Positions 25,297 through 34,040 of a stretch of 64,000 nt of DNA are shown here, in pieces. Source of the DNA: B10-G9 sp963712165 (lineage in GTDB: Bacteria; Chloroflexota; Anaerolineae; Anaerolineales; UBA11858); contig CAVQGY010000002.1 in the NCBI GenBank assembly GCA_963712165.1, positions 868,001 through 932,000 on the forward strand. The letters are read 5' to 3'. Numbering within the stretch: the stretch's first letter is position 1; each line of letters begins with the position of its first letter. The translations under genes and the position numbers were made by a program. The notes beneath the pieces were generated by a model. That model was not told the DNA's origin, did no database searches, and saw nothing but the letters and a program-made list of their open reading frames with translations.

Positions 25297-26931
25297 TCAT
25301 CGCTGGGGATTGCCCCGGGAGGCTTTTTTCGTGGATTTTTCCCTGTACATCGCTGCATCGGCTTTTTTATATCCTTCTTCGAGAGATTCGTCCTGATGGA
25401 CAACAGAATATCCTATTGACATTGAGATGGGACGGTACAGACCGTCATCAATTTTACTGTTATTATATTCGTCCAATCCATGGCGAATTCTATTGAGGAT
25501 AGCCGGATTTTCTTTAAGATCAACAGAGGGTAATATGATCGCAAACTCATCTCCACCAATTCGGGCCACCATATCCTCTTTTCTGAAGGTGTTTAATCCA
25601 AGTACTTTTGCAGCAGCCTTTATTGCCTGATCGCCTGTATCATGACCGTGCTGATCATTAATTTGTTTTAGTCCATCGAGATCGCATGCAATAAAACTCA
25701 CGGGATACTGCCGGCCGCCGTCAAGCCGTTTCATTTCCTGCTCGAAATAGGCGCGATTGAATAACCCTGTTAAGGCGTCGTGGAAGCTCATGAATCGCAA
25801 TTTATCTTCCGCTTCTTTGCGTTCCGTGATGTCAACGATAGAGATCTGCACTCGCTCCCAAGTATCTTCAAATCCCGGGGGGATTGATAATCGGAGGAAA
25901 CCAATGATCAATTCACCAGTGAGTTTTTTATTGTAGATCTCGCATTCATAGGAGGTCTCTCCATTTATCAGCGCAGATAACTCATTTCGAAATTCATCAA
26001 AGGACTCGACCACAACGATATTGGCCATGCTTTCGACCAACTCTTCTTTTGAGCTGGCATTATAAAGATCCAGGGTCGCCTGATTGATATTGATGATCTT
26101 TATAGCATTGATGCATTGCCTCACCAGATCATAATTCTCATAAAGTTTTTCAAGGATCTGTTCTCGATCCCCGTGTCTTTCCAGGATCTTCTTTGCTTCA
26201 GAAAAATCCTCTTCCCAAAGAGATATGGGTGATTCATCAAATAGGCTTCGGAATTTCGCCTCGCTTTCAAGGAGGGCTCGCTCTGCATCTATCCTGGGGC
26301 TGATATCGTGGTACAGTCCCAGGATACCAATTCTCTCCCCACCCACTGTTACGGGAATACCAACGATCTCAACATCCACCAGGCTGCCATCTTTCCTTTT
26401 CCTTTTGCTGATCCGACGTGCCAGTTTGCCCTCGCTGACTGATGCGGATATACGAGTAGCTTCCTCGTGGAGATCATCCGAGGCAATCATATCATCCAGG
26501 TGTTCGCCGATGATCTCGTCGCAGGTATATCCAAACAGGTTTTCGAAGGCTTCATTGCAGGTGATGATATGGTGGTTTTTATCAAGCCGGACGATCGCGA
26601 AGGAAGTTGAGCTGATCAGTGCTTCCAGGAAGAGGTGTTCATATTTGGTTTGCTCTTGCTGTTTTTCCCTGCTTTCTGAGAGCTGGTGGGACGTTTCCAG
26701 GGCTCGGGCAGATTGAATGCCAATCAAAGCGTATGAGGCGGATAAGACGATAGGCGCCATATCTATGATCAGCATGAGCCGATCGCCCAGATGGATAGCC
26801 CAGAGAGATTTTAATGAAAATTCGAGGTTGAGATCAATGAATTTAAAGCTGGTTCCTATGATTGGAAAAAGTATCCCTAATAAGAACCCATATAGCGCAT
26901 ATTCCCAGATCCAAATATTTTTTTTCCTCAA
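25297..26931 (-). CDS. Membrane-anchored PAS-PAS-GGDEF diguanylate cyclase
   Basis: This 544-aa protein has two N-terminal hydrophobic segments (about residues 10-35 and 50-75) and a short coiled coil. Two PAS domains follow (about 100-220, with GYTCDEIIGEHLDDM; and about 222-365). The C-terminal GGDEF domain (about 375-540) contains FHDALTGLFNRAYFE and RIGGDEFAIILP. An RKED motif five residues before GGDEF matches the RxxD inhibitory I-site, so product feedback is expected. It makes cyclic di-GMP in response to a signal sensed by the PAS domains. The TTG start at 26931 is supported by GAGGTG at 26937-26942; the next in-frame Met would remove the first membrane helix. Confidence 0.93.
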   Translation of the reverse strand: MRKKNIWIWEYALYGFLLGILFPIIGTSFKFIDLNLEFSLKSLWAIHLGDRLMLIIDMAPIVLSASYALIGIQSARALETSHQLSESREKQQEQTKYEHLFLEALISSTSFAIVRLDKNHHIITCNEAFENLFGYTCDEIIGEHLDDMIASDDLHEEATRISASVSEGKLARRISKRKRKDGSLVDVEIVGIPVTVGGERIGILGLYHDISPRIDAERALLESEAKFRSLFDESPISLWEEDFSEAKKILERHGDREQILEKLYENYDLVRQCINAIKIININQATLDLYNASSKEELVESMANIVVVESFDEFRNELSALINGETSYECEIYNKKLTGELIIGFLRLSIPPGFEDTWERVQISIVDITERKEAEDKLRFMSFHDALTGLFNRAYFEQEMKRLDGGRQYPVSFIACDLDGLKQINDQHGHDTGDQAIKAAAKVLGLNTFRKEDMVARIGGDEFAIILPSVDLKENPAILNRIRHGLDEYNNSKIDDGLYRPISMSIGYSVVHQDESLEEGYKKADAAMYREKSTKKASRGNPQR

Positions 26932-27086
26932 TGGAGCACCTCAATGATTTGAGTGGGTTACATAAAGCAGAATTCCAAGAATATTATATGGAAGGCTTTA
27001 AGAATAGAATCCATTATGTTCGATATTCAGTATAAACTACACTAATATTTTTAGCTAGTAGCCAGGGGGTTTTCCATTGATGGTGA

Positions 27087-28442
27087 TCATGATTGTTGCT
27101 GGGAAGGCCTCTCAAGCACTCTGAAGGGACTTCTGCCTATCCCGGGCCAGATCCTCAGCAGGCCAAATGCGGCTCGCATTAAATTCCAGGCGCCGATCAG
27201 GATCCAGATCCACACCAGGGTGCTTCCACCCGATCTTTCCAAAAGCCACAAACCCAGTATGCTGGATGCGGATACAAGCAGCATTGCATTGCGCAGATAG
27301 GTGAAATCTCCCGTCCCCCAATGTACACCGTCAGTAAGAAATGCCACTGCATTGATCGGCTGGCTGAGGGCTGATATCAACCAGGCCCCTATGAAAAGCC
27401 GAATACTGGTGTCCGGGACCATCAGATCAATAACCCACTTCTTTCCCAGCCACATGAGCACTCCCAGGGTTGCTCCAGTGCCAAGACTCCAATACAATCC
27501 TAAACGGGAAACACCGCGGGCAGATGGAATATTTCCTTGCCCCCTGAAATAGCCAACCAGGGACTGTACGGAAGCGGCAAAGGCATCCAGTGTCAGAGCT
27601 GTAAAAGCCCACATTTGACGGATGACTTGATGAGCAGCGCCTGTATCAGCACCGAGAGTATTCGCTGCGCGAGTGGTATAAGCCAGAAAGAGATTGAGTA
27701 CCAGGGTGCGGAGAAACATATCCCATCCAATGGATATCAGCTTTCCGGCATCTCTCCAGACAACATGTCTGGATAACCCCAATCCCCGGATTGTCAGCAG
27801 GATGCTGGCCCCGGCGCCTAACCACTGGCTGATAGTGCTGGCCAGGGCGGATCCAGCAACGCCCATTGCGGGGATTGGTCCTCCTCCAAAAATCAATAAC
27901 CAGTCAAGGATGATATTGAGGAGATTTACCCCAAGAGCCACCCAAAGAGGAGATTTCATGTCCTGTTTCCCCCGCATAGCTCCAAAGCTGACAAGGGTCA
28001 GCAGAACGGCTGGAGCGCCGTATGTCCGGATTCGCATATAAGTGATGGCAGCGGTTTCCACTTCCCCGCTTGCTCCCAGCCATTTGGCAAGCCAAGGGGC
28101 GGAAGGTGTGATGATCAGGATCAATAATATGCCAAATCCAGCAGCAAGGTAAAAAGCAATGCTGAGAGTATTTTTTAAATCCCCTATTCTTCCCCTCCCG
28201 AGAGCCTGGGCGGTTTGAGTTTGGGTTCCCACTCCCAGGAAATTGAATATCCAGAATAAAGTGGACAATGCGGTAGTGCCAATTCCTAATGCTGCCAGGG
28301 GTACAACTCCCAGAGAGGAGATGAATGCTGTATCTACCAGGGCAGTGATGGGCTCCGCGGTGAGGGATAGAAGGACCGGGATGGAGAGGCGGATCAATGT
28401 CCGGTTAGGATGGGTAATAAATGGGTGGGGGGAAGTTTCCAT
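27087..28442 (-). CDS. MATE-family multidrug/cation antiporter
   Basis: This 451-aa protein with about 12 hydrophobic helices has the family hallmarks. The N-terminal half opens LIRLSIPVLLSLTAEPITALVDTAFIS, with the A-P-type bend region and GVGTQTQTAQALGRG. A repeat in the C-terminal half includes FAASVQSLVGYFRGQGN. It resembles the DinF-like branch. MATE proteins export organic cations using Na+ or H+ gradients; the substrate is unknown. It is monocistronic on the minus strand with a 236-bp upstream gap in which I did not recognise a riboswitch. No clear Shine-Dalgarno sequence precedes the ATG. Confidence 0.9.
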   Translation of the reverse strand: METSPHPFITHPNRTLIRLSIPVLLSLTAEPITALVDTAFISSLGVVPLAALGIGTTALSTLFWIFNFLGVGTQTQTAQALGRGRIGDLKNTLSIAFYLAAGFGILLILIITPSAPWLAKWLGASGEVETAAITYMRIRTYGAPAVLLTLVSFGAMRGKQDMKSPLWVALGVNLLNIILDWLLIFGGGPIPAMGVAGSALASTISQWLGAGASILLTIRGLGLSRHVVWRDAGKLISIGWDMFLRTLVLNLFLAYTTRAANTLGADTGAAHQVIRQMWAFTALTLDAFAASVQSLVGYFRGQGNIPSARGVSRLGLYWSLGTGATLGVLMWLGKKWVIDLMVPDTSIRLFIGAWLISALSQPINAVAFLTDGVHWGTGDFTYLRNAMLLVSASSILGLWLLERSGGSTLVWIWILIGAWNLMRAAFGLLRIWPGIGRSPFRVLERPSQQQS

Positions 28443-28678
28443 AAGTTGGTTCTGGGGTTGATTGATTGCTCTTTATCTTTAACTATTCCCTATTCTACCC
28501 TGTTCGTGTAAGCGTGGTTCTGTCCAGGTGGTTATCATTAATTCAGGCTTGGTCCCCCCTAAAAAGGATTTGGGCTGGATTTCATCCATTTGGCGGATGA
28601 CATAATCTGGTTTTCTGGCTATGCTAGTTCTATCTTTGACGGAATAGGTTTTTATACAAGGTTATTGAGGGAGACGTG

Positions 28679-29401
28679 ATGAGGATACCATCTGTGATCT
28701 TAAAAACTTGCCTGTGCATCCTTATATGTAGCCTGGCAGCCTGTGCTGGAGTCGTTGACCAAGGGCAGGAGTTGGATCAGGGAGGTAATGATTCCCTCGA
28801 ATCGACCCTGATAGCAGACCCCGTTATTGAGGATCCGATCATGGATGGCATAATCAATGATCAGGAATGGCAAAATGCAGAGGTACACCTCTTTGATGAT
28901 GGAAGTGAACTCTTCCTGTTAGTCTCAGGGGAACATCTTTACCTGGCTATCCGGTCAGCTGGGAGTGGAATGATCGCAGGGAATGTCTTTCTGAGGGAGG
29001 GAAGTCGAATCATGATCCTTCACACTTCCGCTGCTCTGGGCACGGCCATTTATCAAGAAGAAGGAGAAATGTACCAAAAGATTAAAGATTTCTCCTGGTG
29101 CTGCCGGTCGAAAATAGATGATGAGGCTTCTCGTATTGTCCGGGAGACATTCTACACAGAAGAAGGCTGGCTGGGTCAAAACTCCTTCCTGGGGACAGTG
29201 AATGAGTTGGAATACAAGATCAAACTTGGAGGTCAGCCAGATAAAATGGCGGTCAATTTTATTCATGCTGATGATGTGGGGGAAAAGTTGGTCTGGCCGG
29301 TTGGTCTGAAGGATGGGGTCTCCCTGCCATCATCGGGAGGATTTCCAGATCAGATTGGGTTTTCTGTGGAGGAATGGATGTCCCTGGAGCAGGTCCAATG
29401 A
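28679..29401 (+). CDS. Lipoprotein with CBM9/DOMON-like domain
   Basis: A 240-aa exported lipoprotein: N-terminal signal (VILKTCLCILICSLAACAG) with lipobox ending in Cys near residue 21, then an acidic linker. The folded part begins with PIMDGIINDQEWQNA, the DGxxDxxEW opening found in CBM9- and DOMON-type sandwiches that bind sugars or haem. The later part includes a CC pair (SWCCRSK). GAGGGAG precedes ATG 28679; an in-frame GTG at 28676 is also possible. Its stop overlaps the ATG of the next gene (ATGA), so the two are translationally coupled and may act together at the cell surface. No enzyme activity is evident. Confidence 0.72.
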   Translation: MRIPSVILKTCLCILICSLAACAGVVDQGQELDQGGNDSLESTLIADPVIEDPIMDGIINDQEWQNAEVHLFDDGSELFLLVSGEHLYLAIRSAGSGMIAGNVFLREGSRIMILHTSAALGTAIYQEEGEMYQKIKDFSWCCRSKIDDEASRIVRETFYTEEGWLGQNSFLGTVNELEYKIKLGGQPDKMAVNFIHADDVGEKLVWPVGLKDGVSLPSSGGFPDQIGFSVEEWMSLEQVQ

Positions 29402-30468
29402 CTAATCAAGTTTCTCGGCAGGGAAAATGGCCAGGGTTAATCTTGCTGTTTGTGGCCCTGATGATAGGTATCGCTGGCTGCGCGCCAGGTCGACAACAGC
29501 CCCGAGGGAGATATGGGGCTGCGATGGTCTGGGATGCCGGGGAGGATCAAATGATCCTTTTTGGAGGGCGCGCCAAAGGCTTATTTGGCGAAAGAGTGCT
29601 GAACGATACCTGGATATTCAACCTCGAGGACCAGATCTGGAAGAGATTGCCCTCCCGATCAAACCCTCCCGCTCGCCTCTCTCCTGGTCTGATTCTTGAC
29701 TCTGAATCCAGGCAGCTGATCCTCTTTGGCGGGTTAGGCAGAGGCCAGCGATTTGGGGATACCTGGGTTTTGGATCTGGAAAAAGGGATCTGGGAGGATA
29801 TCACTCCCCCGGTCAGCCCTTCTGCGCGGAGTGATATGGGCCTGGCATTGGATGGGAACCAAAAGAAGGCGCTTCTGTTTGGCGGGTACTGCCAGGAATC
29901 CCGACGCGAGGAATGCGCGGAAACCTGGATATTCGACCTGGAATCAAGGACCTGGAGTGAAGTCCATCCAGTTGATTCGCCTCCGATAACGTATGGTTTG
30001 CGGCTCGTTTTTGATGCGGATAACCAGCGATTCCTTCAGTGGGGCGGCCATACGACAGGGCTCAAGGATCATATGATCCAATCACTTGGATATGCAGATA
30101 CGATATGGGTATTTTCTTTAATAGAGGAAAATTGGATTGCCCTCCCGGACCCAGCAGGAGCTGCTCCCCGGGAAAGATACTGGCACCATTTCGTGGCAGA
30201 TCCCATATCTGGAGAGATCATCCTCTTTGGAGGTGACGGCGGTCAAGGATTTTTGGATGACACCTGGATCTACGCACCACGATCCAACCGGTGGCGATCG
30301 ATCCAGTGGAATGATCCTCCACCACCGCGTATCCAGGGTGCAGCTGCTTTTGACGACAGCAGACGGATGTTGATCCTTTTTGGAGGAGTTGGGGAAGATT
30401 TTCTTGTTTATCGGGACACCTGGATCTATTCGACTGAGACCGCAATCTGGGATAGGATTATTCCATAA
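29398..30468 (+). CDS. Kelch-type beta-propeller lipoprotein
   Basis: A 356-aa lipoprotein: signal peptide LILLFVALMIGIAGC with the lipobox Cys near residue 29. Six Kelch blades follow, each with a Phe/Trp-Gly-Gly element (ILFGG, ILFGG, LLFGG, LQWGG, ILFGG, ILFGG) and a downstream DTW-type strand (DTWIFNL, DTWVLDL, ETWIFDL, DTIWVFSL, DTWIYAP, DTWIYST), closed by a Trp. A six-bladed propeller is expected to bind a glycan or a protein partner rather than catalyse. The start at 29398 makes a 4-bp overlap with the upstream lipoprotein. The binding target is unknown. Confidence 0.88.
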   Translation: MTNQVSRQGKWPGLILLFVALMIGIAGCAPGRQQPRGRYGAAMVWDAGEDQMILFGGRAKGLFGERVLNDTWIFNLEDQIWKRLPSRSNPPARLSPGLILDSESRQLILFGGLGRGQRFGDTWVLDLEKGIWEDITPPVSPSARSDMGLALDGNQKKALLFGGYCQESRREECAETWIFDLESRTWSEVHPVDSPPITYGLRLVFDADNQRFLQWGGHTTGLKDHMIQSLGYADTIWVFSLIEENWIALPDPAGAAPRERYWHHFVADPISGEIILFGGDGGQGFLDDTWIYAPRSNRWRSIQWNDPPPPRIQGAAAFDDSRRMLILFGGVGEDFLVYRDTWIYSTETAIWDRIIP

Positions 30469-30511
30469 GTGGTTTATAGTAAATAGTATTGACAAACACC
30501 AAGGGAAACCT

Positions 30512-30874
30512 ATGAAAGGGACCAAGCCCCTATCTTCCTTATTGCGCGGATTTCTGTTTGTAGTTCTGGTCGACCTGGCTGTGATCGCGGTGGTTGCAGG
30601 GATCGGTTGGTGGTCGGGTTGGACCGAACTGGCGGAGTTCCAAAGGGCCATTCAGATTGCAGGATTACTGGTGATGGGACTCGGATTACTGGGAGTCAAG
30701 GGGAATTTGAATATGAGCCGCAGTTCGGAATACAAGTACAGCCCGAGTGTAACCCGGGATGAGAGCTGGAAGCGAACCCAACAAACGCTCCTTGATCTGG
30801 CCCAAAGCTATGCTTTTTTATTGATCATGTCTATCGCAGGGATTGTATGTTTGGTGATCGGTTGGCTTATGTGA
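30512..30874 (+). CDS. Small membrane protein, unknown function
   Basis: A 120-aa protein with three predicted membrane helices (about residues 12-32, 45-62, 97-118) and a polar, Ser/Arg-rich cytoplasmic or external loop (NMSRSSEYKYSPSVTRDESW) between helices 2 and 3. ATG 30512 is chosen because AAGGGA lies at 30501-30506. It follows the Kelch gene by 43 bp and may be its last operon member. I recognise no family. Confidence 0.65.
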   Translation: MKGTKPLSSLLRGFLFVVLVDLAVIAVVAGIGWWSGWTELAEFQRAIQIAGLLVMGLGLLGVKGNLNMSRSSEYKYSPSVTRDESWKRTQQTLLDLAQSYAFLLIMSIAGIVCLVIGWLM

Positions 30875-30980
30875 TCTTCTAATAAGGGCAAACCAGCCGA
30901 TATCTGAATTAGCGGGGAGAATGGGGGAGAGTTGAGTTGAAACCGAGTTATCTATCTTCTCTATTTGACACTCAAGCCCA

Positions 30981-31012
30981 ATCCAAAGGCATCCCGGGAG
31001 ATGCCTTTGGAT
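30981..31012. terminator. Long perfect inverted repeat, probable terminator
   Basis: Arms of 13 bp (ATCCAAAGGCATC / GATGCCTTTGGAT, 30981-30993 and 31000-31012) enclose CCGGGA. It lies 107 bp after the small membrane protein gene and 64 bp before the padR promoter. The T tract is poor, so termination is likely but not certain. Confidence 0.55.
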
Positions 31013-31072
31013 TTATCGCATGGATTGTATATCTTAACCGCAATAAAATATTTATGAAATTGGCATATTGTA

Positions 31073-31105
31073 GTATTGACAATACTGTGTGAAATACAGT
31101 ATAAT
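31073..31105 (+). promoter_or_regulatory. padR promoter with overlapping PadR-type operators
   Basis: The consensus TTGACA (31076-31081) and TATAAT (31100-31105) are 18 bp apart. Two perfect inverted repeats overlap them: GTATT-GAC-AATAC (31073-31085) and ATACTGT-N7-ACAGTAT (31082-31102). These ATAC/GTAT half-sites resemble known PadR operators. The first ATG lies only 7 bp after the -10, so the transcript may be leaderless. Confidence 0.8.
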
Positions 31106-31112
31106 GCGAAGC

Positions 31113-31475
31113 ATGATGATATCAAACACACAATCCGAACAATATCAGAAGCTGACCCAGGAGCTCCGACGGGGCATCCTGGTCCTGGCCGCACTCAGCC
31201 AGCTGAAGGAGGAAAAATACGGGTATGCTTTGATTAGCAGCCTGGCTGAGAAGGGATTGGACATCGAACAGGGTACTCTTTACCCGCTTTTGCGGAGGAT
31301 GGAGGACCAGGGTTTGCTGGAAAGTGAGTGGAACGTGGAAGGATCACGTCCCAGGCGCTATTATCTTCTCAGTGAGAGTGGAAGGGTTATCCTTCGAGAT
31401 CTTGCCGAGGATTGGCGCCAGCTCACCGGTGTAATGGAATTATTATTGGCCGAAGAGGCCAATGGAGGAAAATAA
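31113..31475 (+). CDS. PadR-family transcriptional regulator
   Basis: A 120-aa winged-helix regulator. It contains the PadR core: LRRGILVLAALSQLKEEKYGYAL, then GTLYPLLRRMEDQGLLES, where the recognition helix lies, and RRYYLLSESG in the wing, followed by a C-terminal dimerisation helix. ATG 31113 (or 31116) is preferred; an ATG at 31089 would include the -10 box of a near-consensus promoter. No Shine-Dalgarno sequence is present, consistent with leaderless start. A HAAS-type membrane protein follows 1 bp after the stop, a recurring pair in which PadR controls the membrane partner. Confidence 0.92.
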   Translation: MMISNTQSEQYQKLTQELRRGILVLAALSQLKEEKYGYALISSLAEKGLDIEQGTLYPLLRRMEDQGLLESEWNVEGSRPRRYYLLSESGRVILRDLAEDWRQLTGVMELLLAEEANGGK

Positions 31476-31476
31476 A

Positions 31477-32487
31477 ATGAATCTAATTGATCGTTATATC
31501 CATGAAGTAGGTCGGTATATTCCCCCACGGAAAAGGGGAGATATCCTGACAGAACTGCGCTCTTTGCTAGTGGACACCCTGGAAGACCGCTTTGGAGAAG
31601 CACCTTCCGACTCCCAGGTAGAGGAGCTATTGAAGGAATTTGGCCGCCCGAAAGAAGTGGCTGCTTCCTATCATCCCCAAGGCCAATACCTGGTCGGCCC
31701 TGCTCTTTATCCCCTGTTCCGAATGGTGGCCGGGATTGTCGTGGCTGCCGTATTAGGTGCTCAGGCGATTGCCTGGGGAATCGGGATGTTCGTAGCTGGA
31801 GAGTCCTTTGCTCCCCTGGAGATCATAAGCTCTCTGGTAAACAGTGTTCCTATTTCCCTGGGCTGGTTGCTGATCACCTTTATGATCTTGCAGTACTTTG
31901 ATGCCAAGCCGCTCCTAGAGGAGGAGCCCTGGGATCCCACAAAGTTGCCCGAGATCAACCCGGAACAGGATCTTAAGCGGGGAGAACTGATCTTTGGACT
32001 GGTCTTCGGTGTCCTGGCTCTGGTCCTGGTTACTTTTTTCCCGCAGTGGATCGGGTTTATCACCACACCGGGCGGGAAGTTCTATCCCAATCCGGTCATC
32101 ATCGATAACCTGACGCTGATCATCATCAGCCTGGCGGCTGGCGCCGGTTTGAACGTCTTTCTTCTTTGGAGAAATCGCTGGGAGCTGGGAACTCGTTTGC
32201 TGAAATTAGTCCTGGAACTCTATAGTGTCTTCGTGCTCAGTTTACTGGTCATCGGCCACAATCGATGGCTGGCAGCCAGGTCATCCGGAGGTTTTCTGGA
32301 TGCTATCGAAGCTATTTCCGGAATCGCGGATGGAGTATGGGAACTGGTAGGCATGCATGCTTTCCGGATGGGATTTGTCGTTGCTTTGATAGTCACGTTT
32401 ATCGAGATATTGGCTTCGGTATACCGCCTGATCAAGAGACGTCTCGGAAGCGACTTTAACACCAAAGGTTGTTGTGCTGAAAGTTGA
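31477..32487 (+). CDS. HAAS-domain multi-pass membrane protein
   Basis: A 336-aa protein. The first 75 residues form a HAAS-like helical domain (NLIDRYIHEVGRYIPPRKRG ... EELLKEFGRPKEVAASY), found next to PadR regulators and thought to signal. About seven hydrophobic helices follow (from residue 82 to about 320). GGAGG at 31464-31468 supports ATG 31477. It is coupled to padR and the pair ends at a strong terminator. It may sense membrane or antimicrobial stress; function is unknown. Confidence 0.82.
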   Translation: MNLIDRYIHEVGRYIPPRKRGDILTELRSLLVDTLEDRFGEAPSDSQVEELLKEFGRPKEVAASYHPQGQYLVGPALYPLFRMVAGIVVAAVLGAQAIAWGIGMFVAGESFAPLEIISSLVNSVPISLGWLLITFMILQYFDAKPLLEEEPWDPTKLPEINPEQDLKRGELIFGLVFGVLALVLVTFFPQWIGFITTPGGKFYPNPVIIDNLTLIIISLAAGAGLNVFLLWRNRWELGTRLLKLVLELYSVFVLSLLVIGHNRWLAARSSGGFLDAIEAISGIADGVWELVGMHAFRMGFVVALIVTFIEILASVYRLIKRRLGSDFNTKGCCAES

Positions 32488-32521
32488 ATGACTCCTCCTG
32501 GAGAGTGTCCAGAAACCATTG

Positions 32522-32560
32522 AGACCTCGGAGGTTGTAAAGACCTCCGAGGTCTTTTTTT
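32522..32560 (+). terminator. Rho-independent terminator after padR-HAAS pair
   Basis: Arms of 13 bp (AGACCTCGGAGGT / ACCTCCGAGGTCT, 32522-32534 and 32542-32554) are followed by a run of T. It lies 35 bp after the stop. Confidence 0.92.
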
Positions 32561-32596
32561 ATTATGGGTTATAATTCTTGGCTTGGAGGTTTGTAT

Positions 32597-33910
32597 ATGT
32601 GTGATACGATGGTTGCTGCGCCAATCAGGACCCAATATGATTTCGGCCTCTTTGCCAAGAACTCGGATCGACCGCCCAACGAAGCCCAATATCTAAACTG
32701 GATTTCGGCTAGAACCTTTCCTCAGGAAGATTCTCTGAAATGCACTTATATTGATATTCCCCAGGTCTCTCAGACCCATTCAATCCTGCTTTCCAGGCCA
32801 TTCTGGATGTGGGGTGGGGAGATGGGCATCAACCAGTTTGGCCTGGCGATTGGGAACGAGTCTGTATTTTCAAAGATCCCGGCGAACAAGGAACCAGCCT
32901 TGCTGGGCATGGATCTGCTGCGGTTGGCTTTGGAAAGGGCCCGTACTGCTTCAGAAGCACTTGATGTGATCACCAGCTTATTGGAACGATATGGGCAGGG
33001 AGGGAATTGTGTCCAGGAAGGACATTTATATTATCACAACAGCTTCTTGATCGCAGATTCTCAGGATAGCTGGGTCCTGGAAACAATCGATAAACACTGG
33101 GCTGCCAGGCAGATCGATCCGGTTTTCAGTATATCCAATCTCTTATTGCTGGACAGCAGCTGGGATCTCGCTTCAGAAGGGCTGGAGGAGTATGCTGTCA
33201 AAAAGGGTCTGGCCAGATCGGGGAAGAAAGTCGATCTGGCAGCTGATTTTTCAGACCTGATCTACACCACCTTTGCTGACGGCCGGCGCCGCTGTGAGCG
33301 TTCCCGGGAATTGCTGGATCAGGATCAGGGAGGGCTAGCGGTTGAGGACATGGCTTCCATCCTCCGGGATCATCGGGATAAAGAAGATCCCCGTCCTGGC
33401 TTGAGTGGAGCGGATATCTGCATGCATGCCAGCCTGGGGCCGATCCGGATCAGCCAGACGACCGGTTCAATGATTGCCCTTCTCGAACCGGATAATCCTC
33501 TGGTTTTCGCTACCGGTACGGCAGCCCCCTGTACAGGGATCTTTAAACCCTTCTGGGTGGATGCCGCTCCTGAAATGGGGAAGCTTCCTGCCGGATGTTA
33601 TGATCCAGAAACGCTGTACTGGTCTCATGAGCGCCTGCACAGGGAAGTCCTCCAGAACTTCCCAGACCGGTTGGCTTCTTATCTGGAGGAGCGGGATTCC
33701 CTGGAGAAGGAATTCATTCAGGGGGCGTTTTCAGTACAGGGAGCGGAGAAATCTGTCCGCAAAGCCTACTCCGAGGACTGCCTGCTCAGAGCAGGCGAAG
33801 CAGCAGCACGCTGGTTAGAGGATATCAAAAAGATCCCATCCAAAACAGTTTGGACCCATAAACTAGCCTGGAATGGTTTTAACAAGAAAGCGGGCTGGAT
33901 TTTGGATTGA
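32597..33910 (+). CDS. Secernin-like peptidase C69 family protein
   Basis: A 437-aa N-terminal nucleophile (Ntn) hydrolase-type protein. It starts MCDTMVAAP; removal of Met would expose Cys2 as the nucleophile, as in dipeptidase A and secernins. FGLFAKNSDRPPNEAQ (about 21-36) is the conserved secernin/C69 segment, and GxxxxNQFGLAIGNE follows near 78. No signal peptide precedes the Cys, so it is cytoplasmic. GGAGG at 32584-32588 sets this start; longer in-frame versions would bury the Cys. Dipeptidase or amidase activity is inferred. Confidence 0.88.
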   Translation: MCDTMVAAPIRTQYDFGLFAKNSDRPPNEAQYLNWISARTFPQEDSLKCTYIDIPQVSQTHSILLSRPFWMWGGEMGINQFGLAIGNESVFSKIPANKEPALLGMDLLRLALERARTASEALDVITSLLERYGQGGNCVQEGHLYYHNSFLIADSQDSWVLETIDKHWAARQIDPVFSISNLLLLDSSWDLASEGLEEYAVKKGLARSGKKVDLAADFSDLIYTTFADGRRRCERSRELLDQDQGGLAVEDMASILRDHRDKEDPRPGLSGADICMHASLGPIRISQTTGSMIALLEPDNPLVFATGTAAPCTGIFKPFWVDAAPEMGKLPAGCYDPETLYWSHERLHREVLQNFPDRLASYLEERDSLEKEFIQGAFSVQGAEKSVRKAYSEDCLLRAGEAAARWLEDIKKIPSKTVWTHKLAWNGFNKKAGWILD

Positions 33911-34040
33911 AAACAAGAGTGTCTCCAACCTCAAACACATCGAGCCTCCAGAACCCGAAGATGGTCTAAATGCCCGCTGATCGCAACCAAACAATGTCTT
34001 GGTCGTATATCTATTCAGACTAGAGCTTAATAGGATCAGT

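Noticed and set aside
28443..28678. Riboswitch upstream of the MATE exporter
   Set aside because: I looked for a conserved aptamer-like pattern on the minus strand and found only a short TCATCC/GGATGA hairpin at 28582-28600.
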